Of a DNA stretch of 64,000 bases, positions 41,568-50,822 are shown piece after piece. Under the pieces are notes generated by a model. It was given only the letters and a program-made list of their open reading frames with translations, did not search any database and was not told the origin of the DNA. This DNA is from CALBPI01 sp038524795 (lineage in GTDB: Bacteria > Pseudomonadota > Gammaproteobacteria > Steroidobacterales > Woeseiaceae). The first letter of the stretch is position 1; each line of letters starts with the position of its first letter. The stretch spans positions 62,001 to 126,000 of the forward strand of contig JBCBIJ010000005.1 in the NCBI GenBank assembly GCA_038524795.1, written 5' to 3'. The translations under genes and the position numbers were made by a program.

Positions 41568-44500
41568 GTACGGAGGGCTCAGCACCGCGCACAGGGATCA
41601 TTGCATGGTTTGCGCACAACCCGGTTGCCGCGAATCTCATGATGTTCCTCATCATCGGGCTTGGCATCTACTCGGCAATCACGATCCGCAAACAAACCAC
41701 GCCGGATTTTGAAGCGAACCTTGTGCAGGTCTCCGTCGACTTTCCGGGTGCGGCGCCACAGGAAGTCGAAGAAGGCATCGTCATCAAGATCGAGGATGCG
41801 CTGCAGGACGTGCCCGGGATCAAGGAGATCAACGGCAGCGCGCGCGAAGGCGTGGGCAGCGTCACGGTTGAGGTCAAGACGGACGCGGATCTCGACCAGG
41901 TCCTGAACCAGGTCAAGACCCGAGTCGATTCGATCAACTCGTTCCCAGAGCTTGCGGAGCGCCCCGTGATCGAGCGGCAGGAGTTCACCTTCCCCGTGAT
42001 CTTCGCATCCGTGTACGGCGATCTCGACGAGTTTGCGCGCAAAGAACTGGCGCTCGACATCCGCAACGGTTTGTTGGCGCTGCCTGGCATCAACGACGTT
42101 GAAGTCTACGGCGACCGTGACTACGAAATCAGCATCGAGGTGTCACAGGAAACACTGCGCCAGTACGGTTTGACGATGACCGAGATCGCACAGGCGATCC
42201 GCAATGGCGCACGCGACATCCCGGGTGGCACCATCGAGACTCGGGGCGGCGACATCTTGCTGCGCACACAGGGGCAGGTGTACACGGGCCAGGAGTACGC
42301 GGATCTCGTGATTCGGACGTTCGCCGACGGCACGCGTCTGCGTCTTCGCGATATCGCCACAATCAATGACGGCTTCGTCGACAACGACGGATTCGGGCGC
42401 TACAAGCGCGAGCCCAATGTCACCCTGAATATTCTGGCAAGCGGGCAGGAAAACGAGCTGGCAACGGCGGCGCAGGTCCGAACCTACATGGATGGTGTGC
42501 GCGATCGCCTGCCCGAGGGCGTGTCCGTGGACGTCTGGGTCGATCGCTCGGCCTACCTCAACCAGCGTCTCGATCTCATGCTCACGAACCTCACGCAGGG
42601 TGCCCTGCTGGTGTTCGTCGTGTTGACGTTGTTCCTCAGGCTCAAGTTTGCGTTTTGGGTCATCGTCGGTATCCCGGTGACTTTCTTCGGCGCGTTGTGG
42701 CTTATGCCGCTCAACCCCTGGCCCGCCACGATCAACATGATCAGCTTGTTCGGGTTCATTCTCGTCCTCGGGATCGTTGTCGATGACGCGATCATCATAG
42801 GCGAGAGTATCTACACGAACGTGCGCGAGAAGGGGCATTCGGTGACCAACGTCATCGATGGCGCACACCGCGTGGCTGTCGCCGCAACGTTCGGTGTCCT
42901 GACGACGATCGCCGCATTCGCACCCATGCTTGCCATTGGCGGCTTCGCGGGCGCGTTTCTGACGCCGCTCTCTGTCGTCGTGGCCTTGTGCCTTGTGTTC
43001 TCACTTGTGGAGTCGAAGCTCATTCTGCCGGCGCACCTCGCGCACTCCAAGATCACACCCGTCGACGAAGAGAAGATTTTCAGCCCGTATTCCAGTGTGC
43101 CGTTCTGGACCTGGCCACTCAAAGCCATCGAACGGGCGCAGCGGCACACGCAGCACGGCCTACAGTGGGTGATCCAGCGTGTCTACTCGCCCGTGTTGGC
43201 CTTCGCGGTTCGATACCGCGGCCTCACCGTGACCAGCTTCTTCGGCATGCTCATTGTGACCATGGGGCTTTTCGCGGGCGGCTTTGTGCGCTTCGTGTTC
43301 TTCCCGGAGATTCCGGGCGAGTTCATGCAAATGGACCTCACGATGCAAAACGGCACGCCGACCACAGAACGCAATCGTGTACTGCTCGATATCGAGGACG
43401 ACCTCTACCGGGTTCGTGACGTGTATCTGGCCAACACGCCGGGCGCCGTCGATCCACTCAAAAACGTCGCGACGTTCACGCAGGGGCCGACGTCAGGCAC
43501 GATCATCGTTGAGATGCCGCCGGCCGAGACGCAGACCATCTACATGGACGAGCTCACTGGTCTCTGGCGCGACGCTGTGGGTGACGTGGCAGGTGCGCGC
43601 TCGATTACGTTCTCGGACGGCAATCCGCTCGGTGGCGGCCCACCGTTGAGTTTCTCATTCAGCGGCAGCAACTACGAAGCGCTTGAGGAAGTGTCCGAGT
43701 TGCTGTCAGCCGAGTTGCGCGCCTACGAAGGCGTCTTTGACATCCGTAACTCGGCCAGTCCGGGCGGCGATGAGATCCAACTGCAGATTAAACCCGAAGC
43801 CGAGGCATTGGGGATTACGCTGGCGGCGCTGGGTACACAGGTCCGGCAAGCGTTTTTCGGTGAGGAAGTGCAGCGCATTCAGCGCGGTACTGACGAGCTC
43901 AAGGTCATGCTGCGCTACCCCGAGGCGCAGCGTGCCTCCGTTGCCAACCTCGAGAACATGCTGATCACGACGCCCGATGGCGACGAGGTGCCGTTCTTCG
44001 AGGTCGCAGAGGTGACCTACGGCAATGCCTATTCGTTGATTTCAAGGCTCAACGGTCGGAGAACGGTCACTGTGTCCGCGGATCTCGATCCCGTCGTGGC
44101 GCAACCCGGCCGCGTGATTGCGGACATCTCGAGCCGCGTCATTCCCGACCTGCTGTCGCAGTTCAGCGGGGTTGAGTACGCGCTGTCGGGCTCAAGTCTC
44201 GAGGAACAGGAGGCCACGCGAGATCTCATGTTTGGTGCGCTGGCGGCACTGTTCTTGATCTACGCGCTCATTGCGATTCCACTTAAGTCCTACCTGCAGC
44301 CCATGATCATCATGTCCGTGATCCCGTTCGGGTTCGTGGGTGCTGTCATTGGCCACCTGGTGCTTGGGCAGGCGATCAGTCTATTCTCGCTGTTTGGGCT
44401 CATCGCGCTTGCGGGCGTTGTGGTCAACGACAGCCTGATCATGATCGATTTTGTGAACAAGGCACGCGCGGCAGGAATGTCTGCGCAAGAGGCTGTGGTG

Positions 44501-44779
44501 CAATCGGGCAAGGCACGCTTCCGCGCCATCATTCTGACATCGCTAACCACCGCCGTCGGTCTCATGCCGATCATGCTGGAGAAGAGTACACAGGCGCAGT
44601 TCGTGATTCCCATGGCTATCAGCCTGAGTTTCGGCATCTTGTTTGCAACGCTCATCACATTGATCCTGGTTCCGTCACTGTATCTGTTGCAGCTCGATGT
44701 ACTGCGTCGCTTGCGAAAATTCCGGGATTGGCTGTTTAACCGACAGCCGGAAGTTGGCGTGACGGGCCAGGGGGGCTGA
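41564..44779 (+). CDS. RND efflux transporter permease (AcrB/MmpL-type, HAE family)
   Basis: This 1071-residue inner-membrane antiporter has the usual RND internal duplication: about 12 helices and two large periplasmic loops (roughly residues 40-340 and 570-870). VQVSVDFPGAAPQEVEEGI near residue 52 is the typical porter-domain entry, and LVLGIVVDDAIIIGESIY near 400 contains the Asp pair for proton translocation. The second half has LAGVVVNDSLIMIDFVN. GTG 41564 overlaps the adaptor stop. Substrate is not predictable; no local TetR-type regulator is present. Confidence 0.94.
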   Translation: MSTEGSAPRTGIIAWFAHNPVAANLMMFLIIGLGIYSAITIRKQTTPDFEANLVQVSVDFPGAAPQEVEEGIVIKIEDALQDVPGIKEINGSAREGVGSVTVEVKTDADLDQVLNQVKTRVDSINSFPELAERPVIERQEFTFPVIFASVYGDLDEFARKELALDIRNGLLALPGINDVEVYGDRDYEISIEVSQETLRQYGLTMTEIAQAIRNGARDIPGGTIETRGGDILLRTQGQVYTGQEYADLVIRTFADGTRLRLRDIATINDGFVDNDGFGRYKREPNVTLNILASGQENELATAAQVRTYMDGVRDRLPEGVSVDVWVDRSAYLNQRLDLMLTNLTQGALLVFVVLTLFLRLKFAFWVIVGIPVTFFGALWLMPLNPWPATINMISLFGFILVLGIVVDDAIIIGESIYTNVREKGHSVTNVIDGAHRVAVAATFGVLTTIAAFAPMLAIGGFAGAFLTPLSVVVALCLVFSLVESKLILPAHLAHSKITPVDEEKIFSPYSSVPFWTWPLKAIERAQRHTQHGLQWVIQRVYSPVLAFAVRYRGLTVTSFFGMLIVTMGLFAGGFVRFVFFPEIPGEFMQMDLTMQNGTPTTERNRVLLDIEDDLYRVRDVYLANTPGAVDPLKNVATFTQGPTSGTIIVEMPPAETQTIYMDELTGLWRDAVGDVAGARSITFSDGNPLGGGPPLSFSFSGSNYEALEEVSELLSAELRAYEGVFDIRNSASPGGDEIQLQIKPEAEALGITLAALGTQVRQAFFGEEVQRIQRGTDELKVMLRYPEAQRASVANLENMLITTPDGDEVPFFEVAEVTYGNAYSLISRLNGRRTVTVSADLDPVVAQPGRVIADISSRVIPDLLSQFSGVEYALSGSSLEEQEATRDLMFGALAALFLIYALIAIPLKSYLQPMIIMSVIPFGFVGAVIGHLVLGQAISLFSLFGLIALAGVVVNDSLIMIDFVNKARAAGMSAQEAVVQSGKARFRAIILTSLTTAVGLMPIMLEKSTQAQFVIPMAISLSFGILFATLITLILVPSLYLLQLDVLRRLRKFRDWLFNRQPEVGVTGQGG

Positions 44780-44812
44780 ACCCGCGCCGCGCAACAGGCT
44801 AGAATCGCAGCC

Positions 44813-45877
44813 ATGAAATGGCTCGTCATCGTTGTCGCATTGGTGCTCGTGCTGGTTGGCGCGGGCGTGTTCGCGCTCACCCGCGAGGCACCGGCGCCCG
44901 TCGTGCCCATCCCCGAAGATGCGACGGCCGTCCTCGAAGACCCGCGCTTCGCGCTGCCCGAAGGCTGGACCTGGGAGCAGCTCAACTCGGGCGGCGCGAC
45001 GGTTCGCTGGGGGTATACGCGGCCTGAAGACGCGCGCGCGGTCGTGCTGTTCCTTCCCGGGTACTCGGCGCCACTTGAGCTGTACTTCGAGTCTTTCTCG
45101 ACGCTGCGCGACGCCGGCTACGCCGTCGTCGCCATGGACTGGCCTGCACAAGGCGCTTCGAGCCGCGGGACGCCGCACCCGCAGAAGATTCATGCGACCT
45201 CGACGCTGGATGGCCATGTCGCGGCCGCAGAGGCTGTCTCGCGTGAGATGGACCGGCGCTTCGCGGGTCTGCCCCGATTCGTCGTTGGCCTGTCCATGGG
45301 CGCACAGCTCGGCACGCGACTGGTCTCAAAGTCCGGCCGGTTCCGTGCGGCTGCGCTTGTGACACCCGCCTACGGGCTCGCCAACGGGCGACCCAGCGGC
45401 GCCGAGTGGTTCGTGCTTAAGACCCTCAATGCGCTGGGATTCGGCGAGCGCTACGCGCCGGGCAGCACCGACTGGGTGTTCGACATGAACGCGCATACGG
45501 GCACCTCCAGCGAGTGCAGCCACCCCAATGACCGTACCAAGCTGTTCTATGCCAGCATGGTGGCGAACGAGCGCATCAAGGTCGGCGGCATGAGCAATGC
45601 GTTTGCTGTGGCGCTCATCGAGTCGGGCCGGCTCGCATCGTCGGATGCCGTCCTCGACGGCGTGACAGTCCCCGTCTGGATGCCACTGGCCGGAGACGAC
45701 CGATTCGTCGACAACGCTGTTGCTGCGGCCGCCTGTGAGCGACTGAGCGACTGCGAGGGGCAGGTCTACGCGGACGCGCGGCACTGCCTGTTTGAAGAGG
45801 CTGATGCCTGGTACCAGCCCTTCATGACGGACCTCGTTGCCTTCCTCGACCAACACGCGGAAACCGCTACGCCGTGA
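44813..45877 (+). CDS. Alpha/beta hydrolase (serine hydrolase, monoacylglycerol-lipase-like)
   Basis: The 354-residue protein has an N-terminal membrane/signal helix (residues 3-22) and then an alpha/beta-hydrolase fold. Key features are the oxyanion strand VVLFLPGYSAP, the nucleophile elbow VVGLSMGAQ with Ser161, a candidate acid in MPLAGDDRFVDN and a C-terminal His in ADARHCLFEE. It resembles lysophospholipase or monoacylglycerol-lipase-like enzymes at the membrane. The stop overlaps the MFS GTG start by 4 bases, so the pair is coupled and a secreted or transported product is possible. Confidence 0.83.
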   Translation: MKWLVIVVALVLVLVGAGVFALTREAPAPVVPIPEDATAVLEDPRFALPEGWTWEQLNSGGATVRWGYTRPEDARAVVLFLPGYSAPLELYFESFSTLRDAGYAVVAMDWPAQGASSRGTPHPQKIHATSTLDGHVAAAEAVSREMDRRFAGLPRFVVGLSMGAQLGTRLVSKSGRFRAAALVTPAYGLANGRPSGAEWFVLKTLNALGFGERYAPGSTDWVFDMNAHTGTSSECSHPNDRTKLFYASMVANERIKVGGMSNAFAVALIESGRLASSDAVLDGVTVPVWMPLAGDDRFVDNAVAAAACERLSDCEGQVYADARHCLFEEADAWYQPFMTDLVAFLDQHAETATP

Positions 45878-47148
45878 CGACCGGTGTCGGCGCGTTGCCG
45901 CCTGCGCACATGGCTGTGCGGTGGCGCATCGCGCTGCTGCTGTGCCTGATCACGACGATCAACTACGTCGACCGGATCGCGTTCTCGGTCGCCACGCCAA
46001 CACTCCGGGACCGTTTCGGCTTCACCAATGCTGATATCGGTGATTTCGGATTAGCGTTCCTTGCAGCCTATGCGCTGGGTCAGCTGTTCGGTGGGCGCAT
46101 TGTTGATCGATTCGGAGTCAAACGAACGTACGGCTTCGCCGTTATGGCCTGGAGCCTCGCTTGCATCGCGCACGCGCTGGGGCAGGGCGTGCGCAGCTTC
46201 TCGTTGGCTCGCGTTGCGCTGGGTTTGGGGGAGGCCGTCAACTTCCCCGCGGCATTCAAGGCGGTTGCTGAGTGGTTTCCCCGTGTAGAGCGCTCACTGG
46301 CCGTTGGTGTGGTCACGCTGGGCGTGGGTTTTGGTTCGATGATCACGCCCCCGCTCGCAGGCTGGCTGATCATCACGCTGGGCTGGCAGTGGGCGTTTAT
46401 TGTGCCAGGTACGCTGGGACTGCTCTGGCTCGTACTCTGGCAGCGTGCCTACCACGCGCCCGAGGCCCATCCCCGCCTTGGTGGGGCGGAGCGAGAACTC
46501 ATCATCGCGGAGCGCGATCAGGCGCCGGGTGCGCCACGACCCGTGTTGGCCCTGCTAAGCCTGCCCGAGACCTGGGTGCTCATGGCAAGCCGTTTCGTGG
46601 CCGACGGCGCCTTCTATTTCATCTTGTTTTTCCTGCCGACGTACCTTATCGACGAACGCGGTTTCGTGCTTCGTGACATCGCACTCTTCGCGTGGTTGCC
46701 GTTTGCGTTTGCCGATCTGGGGAGTTTTGCAGGCGGTTGGGTGTCCACGCGGCTCATGCGACGCGGCTGGTCACTGGCCCGCGCGCGTACCCTCACAATG
46801 TGGGTGGGCGCGGTTCTCGCGGTGGCCGCGTTACCTGCCGCCTACGCCGACTCGGCATGGCTGTGCTTTGCATTGATTTGTGCGACGCTGTTTGCAATTC
46901 AGTTCAAACAAGCCAACTTGTTCACCTTGCCTTCAGACCTGTTCCCCGCGCGCGATGTTGCCACCGTGTGGGGCATGTTCGGCGCGGCGGGTAGTGTCGG
47001 TGGTGCGCTGTTCTCAGCATTTAGCGGACGGTTGGCAGACGCAGTCGGCTTCGCGCCGGTCTTTGTCATCGTCGCAATCTTGCACATCGTGTCGGCAGGT
47101 ATCGCCATGCTGGCGATTCGCAGGCTCGTGCGCGTTCGCCAAGTCTAG
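45874..47148 (+). CDS. Major facilitator superfamily transporter (ACS-like)
   Basis: The 424 residues form about 12 membrane helices with the N-terminal NYVDRIAFSVATPTLRDRFGF and loop 2-3 motif GGRIVDRFGVKRTYG, as in the anion:cation symporter branch of MFS, which imports sugar acids and other organic anions. A second domain motif, AGGWVSTRLMRRGW, lies near the middle. Start is GTG 45874, overlapping the hydrolase stop. Substrate unknown. Confidence 0.87.
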   Translation: MTTGVGALPPAHMAVRWRIALLLCLITTINYVDRIAFSVATPTLRDRFGFTNADIGDFGLAFLAAYALGQLFGGRIVDRFGVKRTYGFAVMAWSLACIAHALGQGVRSFSLARVALGLGEAVNFPAAFKAVAEWFPRVERSLAVGVVTLGVGFGSMITPPLAGWLIITLGWQWAFIVPGTLGLLWLVLWQRAYHAPEAHPRLGGAERELIIAERDQAPGAPRPVLALLSLPETWVLMASRFVADGAFYFILFFLPTYLIDERGFVLRDIALFAWLPFAFADLGSFAGGWVSTRLMRRGWSLARARTLTMWVGAVLAVAALPAAYADSAWLCFALICATLFAIQFKQANLFTLPSDLFPARDVATVWGMFGAAGSVGGALFSAFSGRLADAVGFAPVFVIVAILHIVSAGIAMLAIRRLVRVRQV

Positions 47149-47206
47149 TCGGAGAATTGTGCGGTCCGGCCAGACAGGCCAGAACTCGCGTGGTAAAAAG
47201 CGGACC

Positions 47207-48064
47207 ATGACAGATTCTCAGTACATTTTTCTCATGGTCAGCCCGGACCGTGCCGGCATTCTTGCAGCGGTTGCCGAGACTATTGCCGCATCGGGCGGAG
47301 ACATTCGTGATGCCGCATCGTTCGGCGACGAAGACTCGGGTGAGTTTTTTATCCGGATTCACTTGTCTCTGGCTGACGCTAAGCATGAGCCCGTGTTGCG
47401 AGATGCGCTGACGGCGCTCGCCGCGCGATTCTCGGGCCGCTCGAGTCTGCGCAAATTGGCGCGGCGCATGCGTTTGCTTGTTGCCGCATCGAAGTTTGAC
47501 CACTGCCTGGCCGATCTTCTAAATCGCTGGGCGACGGGCAGTCTGGGCGCTGACATACCGCTGGTCGTGTCCAATCACGAGAACGTCCGCCCGCTGTGCG
47601 AGTGGCACGGTGTGCCGTTCAAGCACGTACCCGTAGACAAAGACTCAAAGCCCGAGGCAGAGGCCGTCTGGCGGTCAGCAATTGAGGAGTACAACGTGGA
47701 CCTCGTTGTGCTTGCGCGCTACATGCAGATTTTGTCGCCGGAGTTTTCGCGCGAGCTGAAGGGGCGTTGTATCAACATCCACCACTCATTCTTGCCGAGC
47801 TTCAAAGGTGCGCTGCCCTATCGCCAGGCCCACCGCCGTGGTGTGAAGCTGATTGGCGCGACGGCGCACTACGTTACCGATGACCTCGACGAGGGCCCGA
47901 TCATCGAGCAGGACGTGCGACGCGTGAATCACGCGACCAGCGCAGCGGACATGCAGCTCATCGGTCGCGAGATCGAAAGCAGTGTGCTCGCACGCGCCGT
48001 GCGCTGGCACGTTGAGCACCGAGTTCTGCTCAACGGCACCAAGACCGTCGTATTCAACTCATAG
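47207..48064 (+). CDS. purU: Formyltetrahydrofolate deformylase
   Basis: PurU hydrolyses 10-formyltetrahydrofolate to tetrahydrofolate and formate, supplying formate for PurT and balancing one-carbon pools. The 285-residue product begins at ATG 47207 (MTDSQYIFLM); an in-frame extension to 46880 lies inside the MFS gene. An N-terminal ACT regulatory domain (about 5-85, SPDRAGILAAVAETIAASGG) is followed by the formyltransferase domain with LVVSNHENVRPL, VLARYMQILSPEF and the catalytic block INIHHSFLPSFKGALPY, RGVKLIGATAHYVT and LDEGPIIEQDV. Length is normal. It converges with iorB, 7 bases apart. Confidence 0.95.
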   Translation: MTDSQYIFLMVSPDRAGILAAVAETIAASGGDIRDAASFGDEDSGEFFIRIHLSLADAKHEPVLRDALTALAARFSGRSSLRKLARRMRLLVAASKFDHCLADLLNRWATGSLGADIPLVVSNHENVRPLCEWHGVPFKHVPVDKDSKPEAEAVWRSAIEEYNVDLVVLARYMQILSPEFSRELKGRCINIHHSFLPSFKGALPYRQAHRRGVKLIGATAHYVTDDLDEGPIIEQDVRRVNHATSAADMQLIGREIESSVLARAVRWHVEHRVLLNGTKTVVFNS

Positions 48065-48071
48065 CACCACA

Positions 48072-50315
48072 TCAGCTTCGGTTTGCGAATTGAATGGACT
48101 TCGCGAACGGCAGTTCGCGAAGTCGCAGGCCCGTGGCCGCAAAGATGGCATTGGCCAGCGCCGGCGCCGCTGGCGGCACCGCGGGTTCGCCGATGCCCCG
48201 AATCTCTGACTGATTCGCAAGCGCGCGCGTCGTAACTGGCGGCGCTTCGTTGTGACGGAGCGATCGGAAAGTATGGAAGTTAGTCTGCGTGATAGCGGCG
48301 TCGGCGAAGGTGATCTCGCCGAACATGGCATGACCCAATCCGAATAGCGTGCCGCCCGAAAGTTGCGCGTCCACGTTATCCGGGTCCAGAACCGTGCCCA
48401 CATCCGCGGCCACCCAGACGTGTTCAATGCGTACGCGTTCGCCTTGCTGGCTCACCTCGACGACCGTGGCGCAGGGCACGCCAAATGACAAACAGAACCC
48501 GATGCCGCGCGCGTGCCCGTCGGGCAACACGCCGCCCCAGCTGCTCATATCGGCAACCGCCTCGATGACCGCGCGAGACGGCGCGTTGTCGAGATGAGCC
48601 AGTCGGCCCTCGACGGCATCGACACCGGCGGCAATGAGCAACTCGTCCATGAAGCAATCGTGGAAGAAGCCGTTCACAGAAGCGCCCACAGAGCGCCAGG
48701 AGCTCACGGGCGCGAGCCCGGGGCTGTGGTACCCCGTGACTCGGTAGTTGGGAATCGCGTAGGGCTGGTCCCAGGCGCCCGCAACGATCATGACATCGGG
48801 ACCCGCGAACGGCAGGCCGGCGCGGCCAGCCTGTGGGCGCGTAACAGACGGTGCGGCCACACCCAGATCGAAGGCCGTGATGTCGCTGCCGGCGACCGCG
48901 CCGCGGCCACGTGCTATCGACAACGGGCGGCAAAAGTCGTGCGTCATGTCGTGTTCGCGCGACCAAGTCATCTTAATGGGTATGCCGGGCTGCGCGACCG
49001 CAATCTCGATGGCCTGCTTGATGTAGTCGTCTTCGAGGCGGCGCCCGAAGCTCCCGCCGGCCATGAGCGTGTGCACATGGATGCGCGCTTCATCGAGGTC
49101 TGTGAGCTCAGCCGCCGACTTGCGGACTTGCATGGGCACTTGCGACGCCGTCCAGATGTCGAGCCTGTCGGGCTGCAAGTGCACCGTCGCCGTCATGGGT
49201 TCCAGCGGCGCGTGCGCGAGGTAGGGCAGCCGGTACTCGACCTCGAGTGGCGCGTCGCCCAAAGCGTCCTCAACGTCGCCGTCATCGCGGAGTTGGCTGT
49301 CGCTGCCGCCATCGAACGCATCGGCCACCGCTGCAAACATCGCACTGGTGTCTGCAGGGTATTCCGCCGGAGCCCAGTCAAAGTCCAGGGCGTCTGCGGC
49401 CTGCAGCGCGCGCCAGGTGTTGTCGGCGACGACGGCCGCGCCACCCGAAATGGGGACGACATCCAGTACGCCACGTTGCGCCCGGGCCGCGGTGTCATCG
49501 ATCAGCGTTCCGCCAGACCCGATGGCGGCGTTGGTGACCACAGCTGCGTAGCGCATGCCAGCACGTTCCACGTCGATGCCGTATTCCGCTGTGCCCGTGG
49601 CTTTGGCTGCCGTATCGACGCGCTGCATGGGCTTGCCGAGGTAGCGCCACTTCGCCGGCGCTTTCAGTTCGGGGTCGGCGGGCGGTTCGATGCGGGCCGC
49701 GTCCTCGGCAAGCTCGGTGTAGGCGAGTCGCGAACCGTCGGCGAGCACGACGTGACCGTCGCGAGTTGTCAAAGACTGTCGCGATTGACCCGCGCGTTCT
49801 GCCGCGGCTGTCAGCAGCATCTCGCGGGCAGCGGCGCCCGCGCGGCGCATCTTGTCGTAGGCATCCGGCACTGAGGACGAACCGCCCGTCATTTGCATCC
49901 CGAGGAGTTTGCCCAGTACGTCGCCGAAGCCACGCGCGCGCTCGGCACTCCAGCTGCCGTCAATGGCGGCAAAGGGCAGGCCTTCGGCCAACACTTTGCC
50001 GTTGTAGTAGGCGACCGACGGCGGGCCTGCTTCGACGCGAACTGCCTCCCAGGCCAGGTCGAGTTCTTCTGCCACGAGTGCGGCGAGCGCGGTGTGCACG
50101 CCCTGACCGCATTCGGTGCGGGGCGTGATGATCGTCACGCCATCGCTGTCGATGCGCAGGTAGGGGTTCAGTGTCTCGCTGCCTTCGGGCAGGTTGTCGG
50201 CCAGCGGGTTTCCCGGGTCGCGCTTGTAGGCGTAGTAGCCGAGCGCAAAGCCGCCCGTCACCGCAACGGCTCCAACCAGCAGGGTGCGGCGCGTGATCTT
50301 CGCGATCTTCCCCAT
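48072..50315 (-). CDS. iorB: Isoquinoline 1-oxidoreductase-like molybdenum hydroxylase, large subunit
   Basis: This 747-residue molybdopterin-binding subunit resembles the IorB/aldehyde-oxidase single-operon type. The N-terminus carries a Tat-like signal (TRRTLLVGAVAVTGGFALG), consistent with export after cofactor insertion. RTECGQGVHTALAALVAEEL, MAGGSFGRRLEDDYI, a Gly-rich GxFGRR loop and SWRSVGASVNGFF are typical molybdopterin contacts, and the final RGIGEPAVPPAAPALANAI is the conserved C-terminal motif with the active-site Glu. It pairs with the small iron-sulphur subunit 2 bases upstream. Substrate is unknown; relatives oxidise N-heterocycles or aldehydes. Confidence 0.88.
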   Translation of the reverse strand: MGKIAKITRRTLLVGAVAVTGGFALGYYAYKRDPGNPLADNLPEGSETLNPYLRIDSDGVTIITPRTECGQGVHTALAALVAEELDLAWEAVRVEAGPPSVAYYNGKVLAEGLPFAAIDGSWSAERARGFGDVLGKLLGMQMTGGSSSVPDAYDKMRRAGAAAREMLLTAAAERAGQSRQSLTTRDGHVVLADGSRLAYTELAEDAARIEPPADPELKAPAKWRYLGKPMQRVDTAAKATGTAEYGIDVERAGMRYAAVVTNAAIGSGGTLIDDTAARAQRGVLDVVPISGGAAVVADNTWRALQAADALDFDWAPAEYPADTSAMFAAVADAFDGGSDSQLRDDGDVEDALGDAPLEVEYRLPYLAHAPLEPMTATVHLQPDRLDIWTASQVPMQVRKSAAELTDLDEARIHVHTLMAGGSFGRRLEDDYIKQAIEIAVAQPGIPIKMTWSREHDMTHDFCRPLSIARGRGAVAGSDITAFDLGVAAPSVTRPQAGRAGLPFAGPDVMIVAGAWDQPYAIPNYRVTGYHSPGLAPVSSWRSVGASVNGFFHDCFMDELLIAAGVDAVEGRLAHLDNAPSRAVIEAVADMSSWGGVLPDGHARGIGFCLSFGVPCATVVEVSQQGERVRIEHVWVAADVGTVLDPDNVDAQLSGGTLFGLGHAMFGEITFADAAITQTNFHTFRSLRHNEAPPVTTRALANQSEIRGIGEPAVPPAAPALANAIFAATGLRLRELPFAKSIQFANRS

Positions 50316-50317
50316 GG

Positions 50318-50776
50318 TTAACCCAGCTTGCGGCGTTGTGCCGCCATCTTAATGGCCGCGCGGATGCGCGGGTAGGTCGCACAGCGGCACAGGTTGCCGG
50401 ACATGGCGCGATCAATATCGGCGTCGGTGGGTTCGGGGATGCGCTCGAGCAAAGCTGTGGCCGCAACCACCTGGCCCGACTGGCAGTAGCCACACTGCGC
50501 AACCTGATGCTCAATCCAGGCCTGCTGCACGTCGCTGGGGGCGTCCGGGGTGCCGAGCCCTTCAACGGTGGTGACAGGCAGTTGCACGGCGGAAACAGGC
50601 AAGCTGCAGGAGCGCACGGGGTTGCCGTCGAGTAACACCGTGCAGGCGCCGCAGGCACCGATGCCGCAGCCATACTTGGGGCCCTTGATGCCCAGTTCGT
50701 CGCGCAGCACCCACAGCAGGGGCATCTCGGGTTCGACGTCGACCTCGAAGGCCTCGCCGTTGATCTCTAGTTGCAT
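50318..50776 (-). CDS. iorA: Isoquinoline 1-oxidoreductase-like 2Fe-2S subunit
   Basis: ATG 50776 (MQLEINGEAFEV) is chosen over an upstream in-frame ATG at 50815, giving 152 residues, the family norm. The plant-type 2Fe-2S cluster motif is GCGIGACGACTVLLDG, and the second cluster uses QCGYCQSG and NLCRCATYPRI, as in xanthine-oxidase family small subunits. Two clusters relay electrons from the molybdenum centre in IorB to an acceptor, often a cytochrome, not encoded here. Confidence 0.93.
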   Translation of the reverse strand: MQLEINGEAFEVDVEPEMPLLWVLRDELGIKGPKYGCGIGACGACTVLLDGNPVRSCSLPVSAVQLPVTTVEGLGTPDAPSDVQQAWIEHQVAQCGYCQSGQVVAATALLERIPEPTDADIDRAMSGNLCRCATYPRIRAAIKMAAQRRKLG

Positions 50777-50822
50777 GGTTTGCTCCGGCCGGATGGCCAG
50801 AGCGTACCACGCCAATCAGTGC

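Noticed and set aside
48513..49874. 453-codon open frame antisense to iorB
   Set aside because: It is a GC-rich shadow of a well-supported gene, Arg/His-rich and without domain features.
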